DNA of 63,940 nucleotides from Desulfobacteraceae bacterium (GCA_003599885.1 QZKW01000087.1:1-63940), one strand, 5' to 3'. Shown: positions 19,434 to 29,633, counted from the first letter of the stretch. Numbers and translations: made by a program. Notes: generated by a model from the letters alone, not told the origin.

Positions 19434-20361
19434 CTCTCTTCAAAAATTTCAGGCCGGGACGCTCTATATCGTTGCGACGCCCATCGGCAACCTGAACGAT
19501 ATCACCTTCAGGGCGATAGAGACCCTTAAAAAGGTAGATATCATTGCCGCAGAAGACACCCGCCACACCCGTTTGCTTTTGTCCCATTTCAACATCACTT
19601 CCCGGCTCATCTCCTGTTATGAACACAATGAAATTGAAAGCGCCCGGGGCATTCTCGAACAATTGAAAGCCGGAAAATCCGTGGCTCTGGTATCCAATGC
19701 CGGCACACCGACCGTGTCGGATCCCGGTTATCGTCTCATCAATGCCGTCATCAGGGAAAATATCGCGGTAGTTCCCATCCCTGGCGTTTCAGCCGCCATC
19801 ACGGCCCTTTCCGCGTCCGGATTGCCGACGGACGCTTTTTGTTTTATCGGTTTTTTGCCTTCCAAAAAGCCAAAGCGCCGGGAACGCCTCGAAGAATTGT
19901 CCGGTCAGCCCGCCACCCTGATTTTTTATGAATCCCCCCGCCGGATTTTAGAGGTCATGGAAGACATGATGGCTACCCTTGGGGACCGGCAGGCAGTGGT
20001 GTCGAGGGAACTGACCAAAACGTATGAAGAATTTTTAAGGGGGACTCTTTCCGAATTAATCGCGGAGTTGTCCTCCCGTAAGGCCATCAAAGGTGAAATT
20101 ACCCTGCTTTTGTCCGGCGATACCGTCGATAAGCCGGTTTGCTATGAAGACATACAGTCCCAGGTGGAAGCTGAGCTGAAAAAAGGGGGGACAGGGGTGC
20201 TGGCTCTGGCCAAAAAATTTTCACGGTCCACCGGAATTTCTAAAAATAAGCTGTATGAAAAAATTTTAGAACTTCAATTAATGATGGAAAAAGAGCCTGA
20301 CCCGAAAAAACCGGACCTGAAACCATCGGAAATTGAAAAAGGAGAAAATACAAATGGATAA
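19408..20361 (+). CDS. rsmI: 16S rRNA 2'-O-ribose C1402 methyltransferase RsmI
   Basis: The tetrapyrrole-methylase-fold enzyme modifies C1402 in the decoding centre. The 317-residue protein has GTLYIVATPIGNLNDIT, EDTRHTRLLL, SNAGTPTVSDPGYRL, PIPGVSAAITALSASGLP and FYESPRR. Its C-terminal tail is charged and ends in a Lys/Pro-rich stretch. It overlaps yraN at its start and the next gene at its end (8 bases), so the three are likely co-translated. Confidence 0.94.
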   Translation: MPLNLPTSDSLQKFQAGTLYIVATPIGNLNDITFRAIETLKKVDIIAAEDTRHTRLLLSHFNITSRLISCYEHNEIESARGILEQLKAGKSVALVSNAGTPTVSDPGYRLINAVIRENIAVVPIPGVSAAITALSASGLPTDAFCFIGFLPSKKPKRRERLEELSGQPATLIFYESPRRILEVMEDMMATLGDRQAVVSRELTKTYEEFLRGTLSELIAELSSRKAIKGEITLLLSGDTVDKPVCYEDIQSQVEAELKKGGTGVLALAKKFSRSTGISKNKLYEKILELQLMMEKEPDPKKPDLKPSEIEKGENTNG

Positions 20362-22468
20362 ACTGGACGCGATATTTTCACCAGAGTCAGTGGCGGTTGT
20401 CGGCGCTTCTTCAACCCCCGGAAAAGTCGGCCATGATATTTTTGAAAACATACTCAAAGGCGGATATACAGGCACTTTGTATCCGGTCAATCCGACCGCA
20501 CGATCGGTGCTAAGCGTGAGATGCTACCAGTCGGTGCTGGATATTCCCGATCCTGTGGATCTTGCCATGATTATTCTGCCGCCGAGGGTGGCCATAAAAG
20601 CGGTGGACGAATGCATCCAAAAAGGGGTCCGGGGAATTGTGATTGTTTCTGCGGGATTTAAGGAAGTCGGCGGCGAAGGCGCGAAAATAGAAGAAGACAT
20701 TGCTGAAAAGTGCCGGAAGGCCGGCATCCGTCTGGTGGGGCCCAACTGTCTGGGGGTCATCAATCCCGGCGACAACGTCCGCCTCAATGCCAGTTTCTCG
20801 GCCAGGATGCCGAAGCAGGGCAATATCTCGTTTATTTCCCAGAGCGGCGCTTTGTGCACCGCAGTTCTGGATTTTGCCGCAGACCGGGGCGTCGGATTTT
20901 CCAAATTCATTTCTGTTGGAAACAAGGCGGATGTGGATGAGCTGGATCTGCTTCGGTATTATCACAAAGATCCGGAAACCGATGTCATTATGATCTATAT
21001 GGAGCAGCTCCGGTTTCAGCCTTCCTTTATTGAAGAAGTCAAGGAAATCACCTCCGGCGACCGGCCCACGTCGATTCTGGTGATCAAGTCCGGTAAAACA
21101 ATCGCCGGAGCGGCGGCTGCGGCTTCACATACCGGATCACTGGCCGGATCTGAGGCCGTTTATAACGCCATTTTTAATCAGGCCGGCATTATTCGGGTGG
21201 ATACAGTGGATGACCTGTTTGATTTTGCGGTGGCATTCTCTGCCCGCAAAATCCCCGCCGGAAACCGGGTGGCCATTATCACCAACGCAGGTGGCCCCGG
21301 CATTATCGCAACTGACATGACTGAGATGGCAGGCCTGACGCTTGCAAAATTCAGCGCAGATACGGTCTGGAATCTGCATCAGTTTCTGCCGCCCACGGCC
21401 AATTTTAACAATCCGGTGGATGTGATCGGGGATGCGTCCCGGGATCGTTATGAAAATGCGCTGGATGCGGTGATCCATGATGAAAATGTGGATTGCGTCC
21501 TGATGATTCTTACCCCCCAGTCCATGACCGATGCCATCGGCACTGCGGAAGCCATCGTCAATATTTATCACAATTCGTCCAAACCCATTATTTGCAGTTT
21601 TATGGGCGTGGTGGACGTGTCCGCCGGCGTCAAGCATCTTCAAGCCAATCATGTGCCGGTATACCGGTTCCCCGAGGATGCGGCAAAGGCGATGGGCAAG
21701 CTCTATGAAGCCACCCGTTGGCTGGGCCGCCAAATTCTGCCGGAATATGATCTGACGTTTAACACCCAACGCGCCCATGAGATCGTTGACCAGTGTCTGG
21801 CAGAAAACCGGCTGGTGCTGGGCGAGGATGACGGGCAGGAACTCCTGCAATGTTACGGGTTTGACGTGCCAGCCATGAGCATTGCCACTTCAGCCGCTGA
21901 AGCAGGCGAGATAGCGGAGAAAATTGGATTGCCGGTGGTCATGAAGATCGCTTCCCCGCAGATTCTGCACAAATCGGATGCCGGCGGCGTTCAGGTGGGA
22001 TTGAAAACCCGGGAGGGCGTTGAAACGGCGTTTGCGGAAATCATGGAATCATCTTTAAAGTATAAACCGGATGCGGAAATTCAGGGGGTGCTGGTCCAGA
22101 AAATGGTGCCGCCGGGCCAGGAAGTGATCCTGGGGGTGACCAAATATCCGGGATTCGGTCACCTGCTGATGTTCGGCCTGGGTGGTATTTATGTGGAGCT
22201 GTTTAAAAACGTTACGTTCAAGCTGGCGCCTATCGGCCGGAACAACGCCCGCAGGATGATTCGGAGCATCAAGGGATATGAAATTCTGGACGGTTTCCGC
22301 GGCAAGCCCAAAGCGGATGTTGAAAAACTCGAAAAACTGATGGTGGGTCTGTCGGCCCTGGTCACCAACCATCCCCAGATCAAGGAAATGGATATTAACC
22401 CGCTGTTTGTGCATGAAAAAGGTAAGGGGGCGACAGTGGCCGACATCATTATTACATTTGAAAAGTAA
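20354..22468 (+). CDS. ADP-forming acetyl/acyl-CoA synthetase, fused alpha-beta
   Basis: The enzyme converts acyl-CoA, ADP and phosphate to acid, CoA and ATP, or runs in reverse. The 704-residue protein has a CoA-binding Rossmann domain first (SVAVVGASSTPGKVG), then the ligase-CoA domain with the phospho-histidine motif SHTGSLAG (about residue 258). An ATP-grasp domain follows in the last 230 residues (VMKIASPQILHKSDAGGV, FGLGGIYVELF, EMDINPLF). The start ATG follows AGGAG and overlaps the rsmI end. In sulfate reducers such enzymes are thought to serve acetate or acyl-acid metabolism; the substrate here is not determined. Confidence 0.9.
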   Translation: MDKLDAIFSPESVAVVGASSTPGKVGHDIFENILKGGYTGTLYPVNPTARSVLSVRCYQSVLDIPDPVDLAMIILPPRVAIKAVDECIQKGVRGIVIVSAGFKEVGGEGAKIEEDIAEKCRKAGIRLVGPNCLGVINPGDNVRLNASFSARMPKQGNISFISQSGALCTAVLDFAADRGVGFSKFISVGNKADVDELDLLRYYHKDPETDVIMIYMEQLRFQPSFIEEVKEITSGDRPTSILVIKSGKTIAGAAAAASHTGSLAGSEAVYNAIFNQAGIIRVDTVDDLFDFAVAFSARKIPAGNRVAIITNAGGPGIIATDMTEMAGLTLAKFSADTVWNLHQFLPPTANFNNPVDVIGDASRDRYENALDAVIHDENVDCVLMILTPQSMTDAIGTAEAIVNIYHNSSKPIICSFMGVVDVSAGVKHLQANHVPVYRFPEDAAKAMGKLYEATRWLGRQILPEYDLTFNTQRAHEIVDQCLAENRLVLGEDDGQELLQCYGFDVPAMSIATSAAEAGEIAEKIGLPVVMKIASPQILHKSDAGGVQVGLKTREGVETAFAEIMESSLKYKPDAEIQGVLVQKMVPPGQEVILGVTKYPGFGHLLMFGLGGIYVELFKNVTFKLAPIGRNNARRMIRSIKGYEILDGFRGKPKADVEKLEKLMVGLSALVTNHPQIKEMDINPLFVHEKGKGATVADIIITFEK

Positions 22469-22476
22469 CTGTTTTG

Positions 22477-23103
22477 ATGACGCCCGTCGGTGCTGAAACC
22501 ATTTATCCGGTGATTTTAAAAGTGCCTGCCAAACATCGGGCCCTTTCCGGGAGAGAACGCGTTCTTTTTCTGCGGCAATATGCACGCCGGGCAGTGGTTT
22601 TGTCGGGTGGGGAAAAAGGAAGAGTCTTTTCAGAGATTGAAAATGATGCGGATGGCAGGCCGATTCCGGTGAACGGGTGCTTTTGGTCTTTAAGCCATAA
22701 GCCGGAGCAGGTGGCCGGCGTCGCAGCCCTTCAGCCTGTCGGCATCGATATCGAAACCGTGCGTCCGGTGCGTCCGGGTCTGATGGAAAGAATTACGGAC
22801 GCAGAAGAACGGCGGCTGGCGGATCCGGTCACGGATTTGGTTTTTTTTCGCTTCTGGACCGCCAAGGAAGCGGTTCTAAAAGCTCTTGGGATCGGGCTTC
22901 GCGGTTTGGCCCATTGTAAAATTTTTCGTATCGTTGACGAAACATCCCTGATCCTTTCCTGCCATCAAACATACTGGCAGGTGGAACACGCTTTTTGTGA
23001 TAACCATTTGATATCAGTAGCTTGTCAGGATAGCAACCCCCGGCTCATTTGGATTATTCCGGAGTCTGGTCAGGAAACAGTCTCTTTTTTATTTAATGAA
23101 TAA
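22477..23103 (+). CDS. 4'-phosphopantetheinyl transferase, Sfp type
   Basis: The enzyme transfers phosphopantetheine from CoA to a serine on acyl or peptidyl carrier proteins. The 208-residue protein has the Sfp-type motifs: SLSHKPEQVAGV, the metal-binding VGIDIETVRPV and FWTAKEAVLKALGIGLRGL. The length is typical of Sfp-type rather than AcpS-type enzymes. It starts nine bases after the acyl-CoA synthetase, suggesting co-transcription. No NRPS or PKS is visible in the window, so its carrier protein lies elsewhere. Confidence 0.88.
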   Translation: MTPVGAETIYPVILKVPAKHRALSGRERVLFLRQYARRAVVLSGGEKGRVFSEIENDADGRPIPVNGCFWSLSHKPEQVAGVAALQPVGIDIETVRPVRPGLMERITDAEERRLADPVTDLVFFRFWTAKEAVLKALGIGLRGLAHCKIFRIVDETSLILSCHQTYWQVEHAFCDNHLISVACQDSNPRLIWIIPESGQETVSFLFNE

Positions 23104-23151
23104 ACCCCCGTTGATAGCGGCTCATCATTTAATATATGGGAAACAATAATC

Positions 23152-24375
23152 ATGCATCATGACATTCTTGAACCGTTTCATTTGTCGTCCGATGAACTGC
23201 CATCTGATTTTCTGATCAGCCCGGAGCAGAAGGAAATGGAGCGCCGCTGGCCGGTTGCCTTGCGCGAATTAACTGCTTTAATTGACAGGATCAAAGATAT
23301 TCGCCGCGCCAATCCGGAGAATCTTCATCAAAACCTGTCGGCGGTTGAAAAAAAAAGGTTAACCCGGGATCTCATGGAGGCGATGCTCAAGGACGAGCCC
23401 GAAGGCTTAAAACGATCCGTGGCCCGGAGAATGGCCGACAAGATCGGCAATTACCTGCTCTGGGGCAGGACCTCCTCCGTGCCGGTGATTCATGAGCTGA
23501 TCGTGTTGTTCCCCTGGTGGATGAGCCAGATGCCCGGCGAAGTGATTCCTAAAATCCGGGATATCGGTCTCAATTATGTCCTGAATGGCCGGGTCGTTCC
23601 CCTCCAGATGGCATGGCAGGATATTCTAGAGGCTGATCCGGTATACATAGGGCATTGCGCCTGTCGGAGCGCCGGCGTGGTGGATGATCTGAGTCATAAT
23701 GACCGGGTGTTCAATCTGCTTTCCGAAGAAGACAGCCGTCTCGTGCTGGACCGGTTTGTGGACCGTTACGAGGCGCTGGTGGCCGCTCACGGCAGCTTGC
23801 CGGACACAGATACCCGGTATGAATCGCTGTGCCGGGATCTGGCAGAGCTCAGACGGACCGGATCTCCGGATTACCGGCTGGAAACCCTGCTGCAGCGCAC
23901 CTACCCAGACTGGGAAATTCTTCCGGTGCATGAAAAATACACCCCGGTCTGGATCCGTTCCATGCACAAAAATCACAAAGCCCATTTGATGCATAAAACC
24001 CTGGCGTTTGAACTGGCGACAATTTTTTATCTGTCCAGGGGCACGATATTTTCATCCATGAAGCTGTTTGACTCCCCGTATACAATCTGTTCCTGTCCCA
24101 CACCGGAAATCGGGGGTGGATGCACTTTGACAAACTGGTATTATTTCGGCGGGTCCAACACCTCCCTGATGCCCAATGATGCGTTTTACGGCAGGCGAAA
24201 GGACGAAAAAGGGAACATTCTTCCCTGCCGTCATTTTCCGGTTCGCGCCCGGCGGGAGTGCCTGGGATGCGGATGCAATCATGAAGCGCCGTCAAGGGAC
24301 GTGGCCGCCATCATTGCCCAGGCGGATGAAATGTTTCAAAATCATTTCATGGAGGAAGGGGGGAAAGAAACATGA
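23152..24375 (+). CDS. Cysteine-rich protein of unknown function
   Basis: I do not recognise this 407-residue family. The first 150 residues are charged and helical. The protein then has GHCACRSAGVVDD (about residue 165), where a CxC motif could bind metal, and a C-terminal cysteine cluster: ICSCPTPEIGGGC, LPCRHFP and ECLGCGCNHE. These could bind one or two Fe-S clusters or zinc. A segment near residues 115-130 (VIHELIVLFPWWMSQMPGE) is hydrophobic but short. There is no signal peptide. Its stop overlaps the next gene's start (ATGA), so it is probably made together with the lipoprotein amidohydrolase. Confidence 0.7.
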   Translation: MHHDILEPFHLSSDELPSDFLISPEQKEMERRWPVALRELTALIDRIKDIRRANPENLHQNLSAVEKKRLTRDLMEAMLKDEPEGLKRSVARRMADKIGNYLLWGRTSSVPVIHELIVLFPWWMSQMPGEVIPKIRDIGLNYVLNGRVVPLQMAWQDILEADPVYIGHCACRSAGVVDDLSHNDRVFNLLSEEDSRLVLDRFVDRYEALVAAHGSLPDTDTRYESLCRDLAELRRTGSPDYRLETLLQRTYPDWEILPVHEKYTPVWIRSMHKNHKAHLMHKTLAFELATIFYLSRGTIFSSMKLFDSPYTICSCPTPEIGGGCTLTNWYYFGGSNTSLMPNDAFYGRRKDEKGNILPCRHFPVRARRECLGCGCNHEAPSRDVAAIIAQADEMFQNHFMEEGGKET

Positions 24376-25799
24376 TCAAAAATTTGAAATGGCTTCCGAT
24401 GATCCTGGTGGCCGCCCTGACGGCCGGATGTGTGTATACATCAAAAATGCCGCCACTGGCCGAAAAAAGCCATTCCAACAAGCCGATGCTCATTACCAAC
24501 GCCACGGTGTTCACCGGCAACACAGATCAGCAACTTATTGAAAATGTAAATATTTTGATTGAAGATGGCCGGATTTCGCGGATGGGCGTATTTCCTGCGC
24601 CTCCGGTTGATTGCGAGCAAATTGACGGAACCGGGAAAATGGTGATCCCCGGTCTGATCGACCACCATATCCATATTCACGCTCCCGGTGCGCCTCCCGG
24701 TTTTCCGGTAATGCCGAACGACACCCTGCTGGACAGAAATCTTTCGTCTTATCTGTATGCAGGTATCACCACCGTATTTGACATGGCCGGACCTCTGGAA
24801 GAACTGGAAACCCTTCGGCAGCGAATTCAGGCTGAAGACAAAGTCAATCCCCGGTTGCTGTATGCTGGAAAGTGCCTGAATGTAAAGGGCGGGCATCCGG
24901 ATTATATGCTCCGCAGCATGATTCCCTGGCCCGTAGACGTCTTAACAATTCACAAGGTGATGTTTCAGGTATCGGATCAGGAAGATATCCGTGAAGCCAT
25001 CCGGCAAAACAAGACCCATGGGGCTAGTATGACCAAGGTCATGATCGACCAGATCCCCCTGGGTGTCCCGTCTCTTTACGAAGACCTGACCACGCAGATT
25101 GTGGCGGAATCTAAAACCGCCGGACTTACAGTTGGCGCGCACATCGGGTCGGAATCGGATATCATCACCGGCATGAACGCCGGGGTCCGTTTTTTTGCCC
25201 ATGCCCCCTACCGGTCGTCACTGTCTGATACAACGATTCGGCAGATGAAGGCCAATCAGGCGGTAATTATCCCCACCCTGGTGGTGTTTGATTACACGGC
25301 TGATTTTTTTCAGAATTTGCTTCATTTTACAGAGATGGACAAAGCGGTTCTGGACCCGAACATCCTCAATGCCTATATGGAATTCACCCCGGACAATTTG
25401 AAGGTTTCAGACCCCCGGATAGAAAGCTGGATCCATGATCTGGTCACTTACCGGGATATCAAATTTGACAATGTCCGCCGGATGAAAGCCGCCGGGATTA
25501 CGATCGTCGCCGGAACAGACAGCCCCAATGTGGCGACGGTGCCCGGCTCGTCCCTGCATACGGAACTTCGGCTCCTGGTTGAAAAATGCGGGTTTACCCC
25601 TGAAGAGGCGGTGATGGCCGCCACCGCGGTATCCGGGAAATGGATGGAAACCCTTACCGGAACACAGGGACTTGGACTCATAAAAGAAGGCGGACCTGCG
25701 GACATATTGATTTTAAATAAGGATTTCCGCCAGGATATCCGGCAGACCGAAAACATTTACATGGTCATCGCTAACGGCCGGATTGTGGACCGGCGGTAG
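24372..25799 (+). CDS. Lipoprotein amidohydrolase, imidazolonepropionase-like
   Basis: The 475-residue protein belongs to the metal-dependent amidohydrolase superfamily. It has a lipoprotein signal peptide with lipobox LTAGC (lipidated Cys20), so it should sit on an envelope membrane. The HxH metal motif is in DHHIHIHAPG (about residue 97). A likely metal histidine is in GAHIGSES, followed by FFAHAPYR, and the catalytic Asp is probably in AGTDSPN (about residue 378). The substrate is not clear; the family includes prolidases, imidazolonepropionases and aryldialkylphosphatases. It overlaps the Cys-rich gene upstream by four bases. Confidence 0.85.
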   Translation: MIKNLKWLPMILVAALTAGCVYTSKMPPLAEKSHSNKPMLITNATVFTGNTDQQLIENVNILIEDGRISRMGVFPAPPVDCEQIDGTGKMVIPGLIDHHIHIHAPGAPPGFPVMPNDTLLDRNLSSYLYAGITTVFDMAGPLEELETLRQRIQAEDKVNPRLLYAGKCLNVKGGHPDYMLRSMIPWPVDVLTIHKVMFQVSDQEDIREAIRQNKTHGASMTKVMIDQIPLGVPSLYEDLTTQIVAESKTAGLTVGAHIGSESDIITGMNAGVRFFAHAPYRSSLSDTTIRQMKANQAVIIPTLVVFDYTADFFQNLLHFTEMDKAVLDPNILNAYMEFTPDNLKVSDPRIESWIHDLVTYRDIKFDNVRRMKAAGITIVAGTDSPNVATVPGSSLHTELRLLVEKCGFTPEEAVMAATAVSGKWMETLTGTQGLGLIKEGGPADILILNKDFRQDIRQTENIYMVIANGRIVDRR

Positions 25800-25910
25800 G
25801 GTCTGATTTTACCCTTAACCTGATCCGGGGGGGGCATGCGTTCTCAGAACGGCCGTTTGTTGGAAATGGCGGATGGATATAGAAATTAAAAATCGCAGAA
25901 GGGGAAGGCA

Positions 25911-26264
25911 ATGAAGGAAATGATATCCTATTGCGGCCTGGTTTGTAATGAATGTCCGGCGTATATAGCGACCCGGAATGATGATGACCAGCTGCGGGCG
26001 AAAGTTGCTGAACAATGGTCCAGGCAGTTCGGCTTTGATCTGAAAGCCGACGATGTCAACTGTGATGGCTGCCGGTCCGGGAGCGAGCGGCTCATTGGCC
26101 ATTGCCGGGTCTGCGCCATCCGTAAATGCGGGATGGCGCATCAGGTCAAAAACTGTGCGCATTGTGATGACTACGGTTGCAATACCCTGGAGAGCTTTAT
26201 CAAATTCCTCCCCCATGCAAAAAGCAAACTGGAGCAGATCCGGGAGGGCGATTCCCCGGTGTGA
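25911..26264 (+). CDS. DUF3795 family cysteine-rich protein
   Basis: The 117-residue protein opens with SYCGLVCNECPAYIAT and carries further pairs in CDGCRSG, CRVCAIRKCG and CAHCDDYGCNTL. This is the DUF3795 pattern, common in anaerobic bacteria and archaea and probably zinc- or Fe-S-binding. No function is known to me. The start follows GGGGAAGG. It is followed by a convergent gene on the other strand. Confidence 0.85.
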   Translation: MKEMISYCGLVCNECPAYIATRNDDDQLRAKVAEQWSRQFGFDLKADDVNCDGCRSGSERLIGHCRVCAIRKCGMAHQVKNCAHCDDYGCNTLESFIKFLPHAKSKLEQIREGDSPV

Positions 26265-26302
26265 TGAGTGTGTGATGCGCTTTGGGAAAAATGTATTTTT
26301 GC

Positions 26303-26989
26303 CTACTGTGACAAGCAGCAGTGTTTATATTTTTTACCGCTGCCGCAGGGACAGGGGGAATTGCGTCCCACACGTTCCGGTATGGCCTCCTTTTCTCTGG
26401 GAAAGGTTAACATGATTGCAGCAAGAAAAATCAGGACTGCTAAAAATTGTCTTCCCCCATTATTCAACGAATGGTTCCAGATTTCCCGGATATGGTTAAG
26501 CACGATGCTGTTGGATGAATAAACGGATTCGATGTCTGTTATAAAGATGATGGGATAATCCAGGCTGGAATGAATGAAAAGCATCGGGATGGATATCAGG
26601 CTTGCCTTGAGCCGCTGCTTAAGTCCCAGACCGGGCCACGCCAGTATGAGGGAAAAAACAATGATGGACGCGATGCAGATCGTACTGGCCTGTCCCTTTA
26701 ATCTGATTTTGGAACCTTTTTTTGCTGAACTGGCGGGATCGTCCGGCGTCTTATTCACTTGAAAGAGAAATTGAATATAATCCAGCTGATTGATTTTAGT
26801 GATGTCGTAGCTGAGCACCTTGTATTCGGGATGCAGCAGTTCAATTTCATTTTTAAATAATTTCAAATGGCCTTTGATATAAAAAGGGCCGATGAGATAA
26901 AAAATGGCAATGACAAACAGGCTGGCCGGGACCAGGCGGATAAAAAAGGATAAAAAAGCGACAGAATGCGATTTAGCTGGTTTTTCCAT
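26303..26989 (-). CDS. Exosortase H-associated membrane protein with C-terminal SEC-C zinc motif
   Basis: The 228-residue protein has membrane helices near residues 10-32, 100-120, 125-150 and 180-198 and an extracytoplasmic-looking stretch between the first two. The last 25 residues form a SEC-C motif (GRNSPCPCGSGKKYKHCC), the zinc-binding tail best known from SecA. It overlaps the exosortase gene by 17 bases and follows it, so both are made together. A membrane partner next to XrtH is known in other bacteria; the SEC-C tail on it is unusual as far as I know and may tie it to ribosomes or SecB-like partners. Confidence 0.72.
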   Translation of the reverse strand: MEKPAKSHSVAFLSFFIRLVPASLFVIAIFYLIGPFYIKGHLKLFKNEIELLHPEYKVLSYDITKINQLDYIQFLFQVNKTPDDPASSAKKGSKIRLKGQASTICIASIIVFSLILAWPGLGLKQRLKASLISIPMLFIHSSLDYPIIFITDIESVYSSNSIVLNHIREIWNHSLNNGGRQFLAVLIFLAAIMLTFPREKEAIPERVGRNSPCPCGSGKKYKHCCLSQ

Positions 26990-27509
26990 TTTTCCCCATT
27001 TGTAAATTCAACCAGCCGATAAAATAGATAAACGCCATAAAAATGATCATTGTCTGTCCCACATAAATATGCATCAGGTCGAACCATACCGGCTTGTATC
27101 GGAGTATGTAATACAGCCCGGCGATTCGGAACAGGTTTAAAATATATAAGACGAAGACGCCACCCAGAAGCCCGAATATTTTGGAGCGGATACCGGCCGG
27201 AAAAGCCAGGATCGCCGCAACAAGAATAATAATGCCCTCCATCCCCTCGCAGCCTCTGGCGATTTGGAGCTTGAAATTCCCGGAGCTGATATACTCATTT
27301 TGTGAAACGGTTTTTTCTGAAGGCATTACTATATTGATTAATTTTGACCCGCCGCCGGCCGTCAGGGTGTTGACGACAAAAGGGGAAAGGTAGGGTCTGG
27401 AAATGTAATGTGCGGTCTGAAACAGGAAGAAAAGCAAGCTGAATAAAAGAAAGAATCGTATTTCCCGGCGATAAGCGGATATGAGTGACGATGGATTCGA
27501 AGGTTTCAA
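26973..27509 (-). CDS. xrtH: Exosortase H, membrane cysteine transpeptidase
   Basis: Exosortases cleave C-terminal sorting signals of exported proteins and hand them on to the envelope. The 178-residue multi-pass protein has the three catalytic residues: Cys87 in ARGCEGMEG, Arg128 in LNLFRIAGLYY and His147 in DLMHIYVGQT. The short length fits the XrtH (IPTL-CTERM) group. No ATG is available near the start; TTG at 27509 behind GAGGAT is chosen. No protein with an IPTL-CTERM tail was seen in the window, so the substrates are encoded elsewhere. Confidence 0.84.
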   Translation of the reverse strand: MKPSNPSSLISAYRREIRFFLLFSLLFFLFQTAHYISRPYLSPFVVNTLTAGGGSKLINIVMPSEKTVSQNEYISSGNFKLQIARGCEGMEGIIILVAAILAFPAGIRSKIFGLLGGVFVLYILNLFRIAGLYYILRYKPVWFDLMHIYVGQTMIIFMAFIYFIGWLNLQMGKNGKTS

Positions 27510-27629
27510 TGTCTAATTTATCCTCATGATTCATGGTTGTTTTAGAAAATGTTTTTAATACGTGCTGCTTATAAATTCAAGGTATCTTTTAATCGATGTT
27601 CCCCCATAAGAGTTGTCCATAGCCCCTTT

Positions 27630-29633
27630 CTATGCATGCTCTTTTTTATCCAGCACTTCCCGGACTTTTTTCGATATTTCCATCATGTTGAAGGGCTTTT
27701 GAATAAACCCGCTGCACCCTTTGTTCATGAGTTCCGATGCCTGCCCGTTGATGCTGTATCCGCTGGATAGCAGGACCCGGACCTGGGGGTCAAGCTCTTT
27801 TAACCGGGCAAAGACCGCGCTGCCGCTCATTTTCGGCATAATCAAATCCAGAATGACCAGGTGGATGGTTTTTGCCGCGCTATTGTAAATCTCAAGCGCC
27901 GCCTCTCCGTCATTGGCGGTGATAACCGTATACCCCATTTCCGAGAGCATGGTTTGCCCGATGGTGGTAATCATGGGTTCATCATCAATGATGAGAATGG
28001 TTTCCGCACCTTTCAGCAACGGTTCGGCCGGTGTCGATATTTTTTCAGATGATTTTTCTGAAACCGGCAGATAAATATTGAATGTTGTGCCTTTTCCGGG
28101 TTCGCTGTAAACGATGATGTAACCCCCATGATTTTTGATAATTCCGTAGACGGATGACAGACCCAGGCCCGTACCCTGGCCATGCTCTTTGGTGGTAAAA
28201 AACGGGTCGAAAATTTTTTCTTTGGTTTTTGCGTCCATGCCGATGCCTGTATCCGTCACCGACAGCTTGATATATCGTCCCCCCTGGTGCTGGTACGGCG
28301 CCAGTTGATATGCCGCAAGCTCCGTGTTTTCCGTATGGATATAAACATCGCCGCCTTCGGGCATGGCGTGCCCGGAGTTGACCAGTAAATTAAACAGGGA
28401 CTGTTCGATCTGGCTGGGATCTGCTTCCACCTGCATCAGTTCGCTGCTCAGGTCGGTATGCACCGTGATGTCTTTTTTGGTGCTGGCGAACACTTTAGCG
28501 CTCATTCGGATAATCGTGTTCAGGTTGACGGTTTTGGACTGCTGCTGGCCGCCTCTGGCAAAACCCAAAAGCTGGCGGCTAAGGTCTGAGCCATACTGGA
28601 TATGTTCTTCAATGGTTTTTAGTTTCTTGTAGTGGGGGTGGCCCGGGTCCGTCTTCATCAACATCAGGGAAGTGTTTCCCTGGATAGTCATGAGCAGGTT
28701 GTTGAAATTGTGGGCGATTCCGCCGGCAAGCGTTCCGATGGCCTCCATTTTCTGGATTTGCTGAAACTGGCGCATCATTCGCTTCTGGTCGCTAATATCG
28801 CGGATAATCCCCTGGTAACCAAGAATATCCCCTTCTTCAGACTGCCAGAAGGTGGAAGTCAGCAGGCAGTCAATCCGTGTCCCGTCTTTTTTCCGGAAGT
28901 TGATTTCATAGTCCCGGACATATCCTTTTTGCCGAATGGTTTCTTTGAATTTTATGCGATCTTCCGGGGTGTTATACAGAGTCAGAATGTCAGCGCCGAT
29001 AATGTCTTCTTTCGAATAACCGAAAAGTTCCATGCCGGCGGGGTTAAATTCTATAATTTCGCCATCAAGGGTGGTAATGTAATTCACATCTCTGGAGCTT
29101 TCAAACAGGCTGCGGTATTTTTCTTCGCTTTTTTTGAGCGCTTTTTCCGCAATAATTCGTTGGGATATGTCGCGGGACACGCCGATGAGATCCACCAGTT
29201 TCCCCTGGGTATTAAACACCGGTTTTGCCGTCAGTTCGACCCACAGCGTGGACCCGTCTTTGCTGACATATTCCACTTCAAGGGCGTGAAGCTTCGGAAA
29301 ATTCCCGGGATCGGTTTGCAGCTGCGCCAGTCCGTTTTGAAGATGCTGGGCCACAAGTGAAAAAGATGCCGGGGTCAAGACATCTCTGAAGGTTTTGGCA
29401 AGGATTTCTTCCTTTGAATAGCCCATCATGGCGGTCACTGACGGGCTCATGTACTCGATCTGCATTGTGTCCATGGACATGGTCCAGATAATATCCGGCA
29501 CATTTTCCACCATCATGCGAAAGTTGCTTTCACTGCGTTGCACTTGCTCCAGCTCTTGCCGGAGTCCGGTGTTTTCCTGTTCCAGTTCCAGGATGCGGCG
29601 TGTCAAATTTTCAAAAGACGATGGATCAGTCAT
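27630..29633 (-). CDS. Cytoplasmic PAS hybrid sensor histidine kinase with receiver
   Basis: The 667-residue protein begins with a coiled-coil-like stretch (about 1-35), followed by two PAS/PAC units (about 35-165 and 170-295). The HisKA phospho-acceptor is His308 in GGIAHNFNN, followed by an HATPase domain ([19 protein letters not shown]). A receiver follows with Asp596 in [11 protein letters not shown]. There are no membrane helices, so it senses a cytoplasmic cue such as redox state. Its start overlaps the stop of the ETF alpha gene by one base, implying coupled translation and a possible link to flavin-based electron transfer. Confidence 0.88.
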   Translation of the reverse strand: MTDPSSFENLTRRILELEQENTGLRQELEQVQRSESNFRMMVENVPDIIWTMSMDTMQIEYMSPSVTAMMGYSKEEILAKTFRDVLTPASFSLVAQHLQNGLAQLQTDPGNFPKLHALEVEYVSKDGSTLWVELTAKPVFNTQGKLVDLIGVSRDISQRIIAEKALKKSEEKYRSLFESSRDVNYITTLDGEIIEFNPAGMELFGYSKEDIIGADILTLYNTPEDRIKFKETIRQKGYVRDYEINFRKKDGTRIDCLLTSTFWQSEEGDILGYQGIIRDISDQKRMMRQFQQIQKMEAIGTLAGGIAHNFNNLLMTIQGNTSLMLMKTDPGHPHYKKLKTIEEHIQYGSDLSRQLLGFARGGQQQSKTVNLNTIIRMSAKVFASTKKDITVHTDLSSELMQVEADPSQIEQSLFNLLVNSGHAMPEGGDVYIHTENTELAAYQLAPYQHQGGRYIKLSVTDTGIGMDAKTKEKIFDPFFTTKEHGQGTGLGLSSVYGIIKNHGGYIIVYSEPGKGTTFNIYLPVSEKSSEKISTPAEPLLKGAETILIIDDEPMITTIGQTMLSEMGYTVITANDGEAALEIYNSAAKTIHLVILDLIMPKMSGSAVFARLKELDPQVRVLLSSGYSINGQASELMNKGCSGFIQKPFNMMEISKKVREVLDKKEHA

